Shown: positions 62,001-64,000 of the stretch, piece by piece
Position numbering within the stretch: the first letter of the stretch is position 1
Layout of the letters: every line of letters starts with the position of its first letter
Source: Betaproteobacteria bacterium
GTDB lineage: Bacteria; Pseudomonadota; Gammaproteobacteria; Burkholderiales; JACQAP01
Direction of reading: 5' to 3'
NCBI GenBank assembly: GCA_016194905.1
Contig: JACQAP010000016.1
Location: forward strand, 1 to 64,000
Length of the DNA stretch: 64,000 nucleotides
Position numbers and translations under genes: made by a program
Notes under the pieces: generated by a model
Databases searched by the model: none
Told to the model about the DNA's origin: nothing
What the model saw: only the letters and a program-made list of their open reading frames with translations

Positions 62001-62471
62001 TCAATCGGTCTGCACGAACCCGATGCGGCGCGTCTTCGCGGGCTCGGGCGGCGCCATGAGCTGGCGGATGGCCTCCAGGATGCCGGCGATGGCCTGGTCG
62101 TGCGTGGCGAGCTTGCGCTCCAGGCGCAATTCCAGTTCGTCGAGCCGCTTGGCGAGTTCTTTGTGAGTCCCGATCGCTTCGCGCAGTTCGACGAAGGCAC
62201 GCACGATGAACACATTCATTTCCGTAGCTAGGGGAGAGTTGAGGATGGTGGCGGCCATGATGGCGCCGTGCTCGGTGAACACGTAGGGCAAGTAGCGTCG
62301 GCCGCCGCGTCCCCCGATTGAGGTCGCAATTTGCGACCTCAAAGCGGAATGCTCGGTGTCGCGCAACCGGAACATGAAATCCGCGGGAAAGCGTGCGAGA
62401 TTGCGCTTCACCTGCTCGTTGAAGCGCTTCGTCGTCACCCCGTACAGAGCGGCGAGGTCAGCGTCGATCAT
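62001..62471 (-). CDS. ORF6N domain protein, N terminus shortened or start unresolved
   Basis: A 156-aa protein of the phage-derived ORF6N family: MIDADLAALYGVTTKRFNEQ, VKRNLARFPADFMF, RYLPYVFTEHGAIMAATIL and a C-terminal coiled coil. ORF6N proteins are DNA-binding modules of phage and mobile elements. The family sequence extends upstream of the only ATG (62471): in the same frame IARQILLVRGHKV is readable back to the TAG that ends the LexA-like gene at 62568, but without ATG, GTG or TTG. So either the start is the internal ATG or the 5' end is damaged. Confidence 0.82.
   Translation of the reverse strand: MIDADLAALYGVTTKRFNEQVKRNLARFPADFMFRLRDTEHSALRSQIATSIGGRGGRRYLPYVFTEHGAIMAATILNSPLATEMNVFIVRAFVELREAIGTHKELAKRLDELELRLERKLATHDQAIAGILEAIRQLMAPPEPAKTRRIGFVQTD
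62320..62340. repeat. 21-nt perfect palindrome inside the ORF6N gene
   Basis: Arms GAGGTCGCAA and TTGCGACCTC flank a single T. It encodes LRSQIATS of the ORF6N protein, so codon constraint may explain it, but the 17-nt core is shared exactly with the intergenic palindrome at 61945. Confidence 0.75.
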
Positions 62472-62567
62472 AACCTTGTGGCCGCGGACGAGGAGAATTT
62501 GCCGGGCGATGCGCGCGGTGACGACGGGTGCGGCCGCTTCAAGTTTCTTCGCGATGACGCTTACCCG

Positions 62568-63143
62568 CTACCGGTACGTCCTGAATTGTCCGACCACCAC
62601 TCCGAAAATCTCCAGCTCGCCCTTGGGCCGTATGACCGCATAGGCCTTGTTCTCGGGTCGAAGCACGACACGGCCTTTCTCGCGGCCGAACCGCTTCAAC
62701 GTAAACTCGTTGTCGATGATCGCGATAACGATGTCGCCAACGTTCGCGGATGAACGCTTCTCAACGACGACTACATCGCCAGGATGAATGCCGGCATCGA
62801 TCATCGAATCGCCTTTGACGGTGATCAGTATGGTCTTCGAGGGACGGGCGACGAGGTACTCGTCAATGGAAAGCCCTTCGGGACCTGAATCTGCAGCCGG
62901 GCTGGGCAGCCCGGCCCGCACACTTTCCGCTAACGGGCGCTCGAAGAACCGCTTCCCAGGTTTAAGGCGCCGATCCGGTGAACTCTCAAGGAATCCTTCC
63001 GCCTTGAACCGTAGGACCATCCCCGCTACCGAGGCCTTCGAGTTCAGCCCGACGAGGGTGCCGATTGCAGCGTAGGACGGCAGTACCCGATGCCGGGCGT
63101 AGTAGTCCTGCAGTCTCAAAAGGTATTGACCATCATTCGCCAT
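62568..63143 (-). CDS. LexA/S24-family repressor
   Basis: A 191-aa self-cleaving repressor. N-terminal HTH-like region (LPSYAAIGTLVGLNSKASVA), cleavage site Ala-Gly in RAGLPSPA, catalytic Ser in GDSMIDAGI and Lys in EFTLKRFG. It is LexA-like in layout but carries a different DNA-binding domain from classical LexA. A CCGAACGATCGTTCGG palindrome lies 12 bp upstream of its start and is probably its operator. It is divergent from a HipA-like gene. Confidence 0.88.
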   Translation of the reverse strand: MANDGQYLLRLQDYYARHRVLPSYAAIGTLVGLNSKASVAGMVLRFKAEGFLESSPDRRLKPGKRFFERPLAESVRAGLPSPAADSGPEGLSIDEYLVARPSKTILITVKGDSMIDAGIHPGDVVVVEKRSSANVGDIVIAIIDNEFTLKRFGREKGRVVLRPENKAYAVIRPKGELEIFGVVVGQFRTYR

Positions 63144-63155
63144 CCGCCTAACATA

Positions 63156-63171
63156 CCGAACGATCGTTCGG
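63156..63171. promoter_or_regulatory. 16-bp palindrome CCGAACGATCGTTCGG, probable LexA-type operator
   Basis: A perfect palindrome in the 62-bp space between the divergent LexA-like and HipA-like genes. The inner CGAAC-N4-GTTCG matches the form of the LexA box of Gram-positive and some other bacteria. It could control both directions. Confidence 0.7.
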
Positions 63172-63205
63172 AGGTCAACGATATGAGAACCCCCAAGGTA
63201 TCGTA

Positions 63206-63997
63206 GTGCTGGATCGGGTCACCGCGATCCGCTTTGACGGGCGTGTCCAAACCGGGCGGACCATGCCGTGCCGGCTCTCGTGTGAAACCGCCACTGGCGA
63301 TGAGGTCGAAGTGGTGGCGAAACTCTCCGCGGGCTGCGAACGCCGGGTCGCCGCACTGGTGTCGGAAGCAATCGCCGCGATGCTTGCTGCGGATCTCGAT
63401 CTTCCGGTACCGGAACCTTTTCTGGTCAGACTTGATCCGCAATTTGTTGCGACGATTCCAGATCAGACGGTGGCGGAGATCGCGCGCCGGAGCAATCCGG
63501 TCGCGTTCGGCTCGAAAAGTCTGCCGCCTGGATTCACAAGCTGGCCGGTCGGCAAGCCGGTCCCGAAAGACGCCCTCAATATCGCCGCCGAAGTGTTTGC
63601 GTTCGATGCGCTCATTGCCAACGCGGACCGTCGTCGGGAGAATCCGAACTGCCTCTTCAACGGGACGAATCACGCAATCTTCGATCACGAGCTGGCATTT
63701 GTTACCGAGGGCGTGATCGATTGGCGGCCGCCTTGGGAGGTCGGTGCACTCGAAGCCCTGCGCCGTTCCCCAGGCCACTTATTCTCCGAGCAGCTTCGGG
63801 GAAGGGCGCTCAATTTCGATCGATTGGCGGGTGCTTGGGCGGCCATCACGGACACGAGGCTCGCAGCTTATCGCGACGCGCTGCCGGGCGAGTGGCATGA
63901 TGCGGGGGATACTGCCGATAAGGTGTTGAAGCATGTTGCAACGGTCAGGGATAATCTGGCAGCTGCGTTGCAGGAAATCGCGAGGGTACTCCAATGA
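63206..63997 (+). CDS. HipA-like kinase domain protein
   Basis: A 263-aa protein related to HipA-type Ser/Thr kinases of the short single-domain class. Visible blocks: VEVVAKLSAGCERRVAALVSEAIAA (read as VEVVAKLSAG then RRVAALVSEAIAA) for the nucleotide-binding lobe, and FAFDALIANADRRRENPN with CLFNGTNHAIFDHELAF, which hold the catalytic Asp/Asn and metal-binding Asp. GTG 63206 is the start. The stop overlaps an ATG at 63994 (ATGA), the expected position of its usual small partner gene, which leaves the window. Confidence 0.82.
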   Translation: MLDRVTAIRFDGRVQTGRTMPCRLSCETATGDEVEVVAKLSAGCERRVAALVSEAIAAMLAADLDLPVPEPFLVRLDPQFVATIPDQTVAEIARRSNPVAFGSKSLPPGFTSWPVGKPVPKDALNIAAEVFAFDALIANADRRRENPNCLFNGTNHAIFDHELAFVTEGVIDWRPPWEVGALEALRRSPGHLFSEQLRGRALNFDRLAGAWAAITDTRLAAYRDALPGEWHDAGDTADKVLKHVATVRDNLAAALQEIARVLQ

Positions 63998-64000
63998 AAA
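63994..64000 (+). CDS. 5' end of a gene coupled to the HipA-like kinase
   Basis: ATG 63994 overlaps the kinase stop codon in the ATGA arrangement and is followed by AAA before the window ends. Short HipA-like kinases are often followed by a DUF3037 gene; identity here cannot be verified. Confidence 0.35.

Noticed and set aside
61741-62004. Minus-strand open frame containing DEVVANCDHLRRLQAK, similar to the tail of HsdS proteins
   Set aside because: The similarity falls on the 27-nt palindrome, which encodes a like sequence on both strands; no start, no upstream specificity domain.

Overview
The window is GC-rich, densely coded DNA, most likely from a betaproteobacterium (Burkholderiales-like, possibly uncultured). 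The pointers are a BPSS1780-type membrane protein, an EgtB/EgtD ergothioneine pair, a polyamine-type ABC importer fused to a CoxSLM-type molybdenum hydroxylase locus, and several SDR, acyl-CoA and EamA genes. The taxonomic call is inference from gene content.

Layout. 1-4.3 kb: Anbu proteasome-like peptidase, N-formylglutamate amidohydrolase, transglutaminase-like protein, methyltransferase and orphan HigA. 4.4-11.3 kb: acyl-CoA ligase, DUF433 antitoxin with a truncated toxin, enoyl-CoA hydratase, EamA exporter and egtDB. 11.7-19.1 kb: one seven-gene minus-strand operon (BPSS1780, RDD, SpoIIM-like, DUF4129, DUF4350, MoxR, DUF58). 19.3-25.4 kb: SDR, outer-membrane porin, an RND exporter fused in frame to a LolA-like domain, and an RraA-family protein. 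25.7-32.7 kb: accessory region with a TIR-like protein, a RAYT transposase with an in-frame stop, a frameshifted lipoprotein, and a 3-kb flavoprotein/TPR segment between 26-bp direct repeats and two pieces of another lipoprotein. 32.7-39.7 kb: metabolic genes (EamA, Ldh family, Zn-alcohol dehydrogenase, SDR, HI0933 flavoprotein, CoxG) separated by short inverted-repeat elements. 39.9-53.3 kb: polyamine-type ABC transporter, CoxS-L-M, amidase, LysR, CoxE and CoxD. 53.4-61.8 kb: type I restriction-modification locus hsdR-hsdM-hsdS followed by an unrecognised four-gene winged-helix/HEPN-like operon. 61.8-64 kb: ORF6N protein, LexA-like repressor with a palindromic operator, and a HipA-like kinase.

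Two things stand out. First, ten intergenic elements share a design: ends made of 8-9-bp degenerate units (CGCAAAGG, ACACGGAGG or ACGCAGAGG type) in inverted orientation. Seven are complete 180-214-bp empty forms and one is a half element. The other two are about 550-575 bp and each carries a GxxExxY-motif PD-(D/E)xK-like gene; one sits exactly between hsdR and hsdM, the other between the coxE and coxD homologues. Most have one end within about 22 bp of a stop codon. Second, the 59.9-61.8 kb operon encodes three small winged-helix-like proteins plus a HEPN-like/winged-helix protein behind a promoter and three tandem GTGGAATA units, directly beside the restriction locus. It is the best candidate for an undescribed defence or regulatory system.
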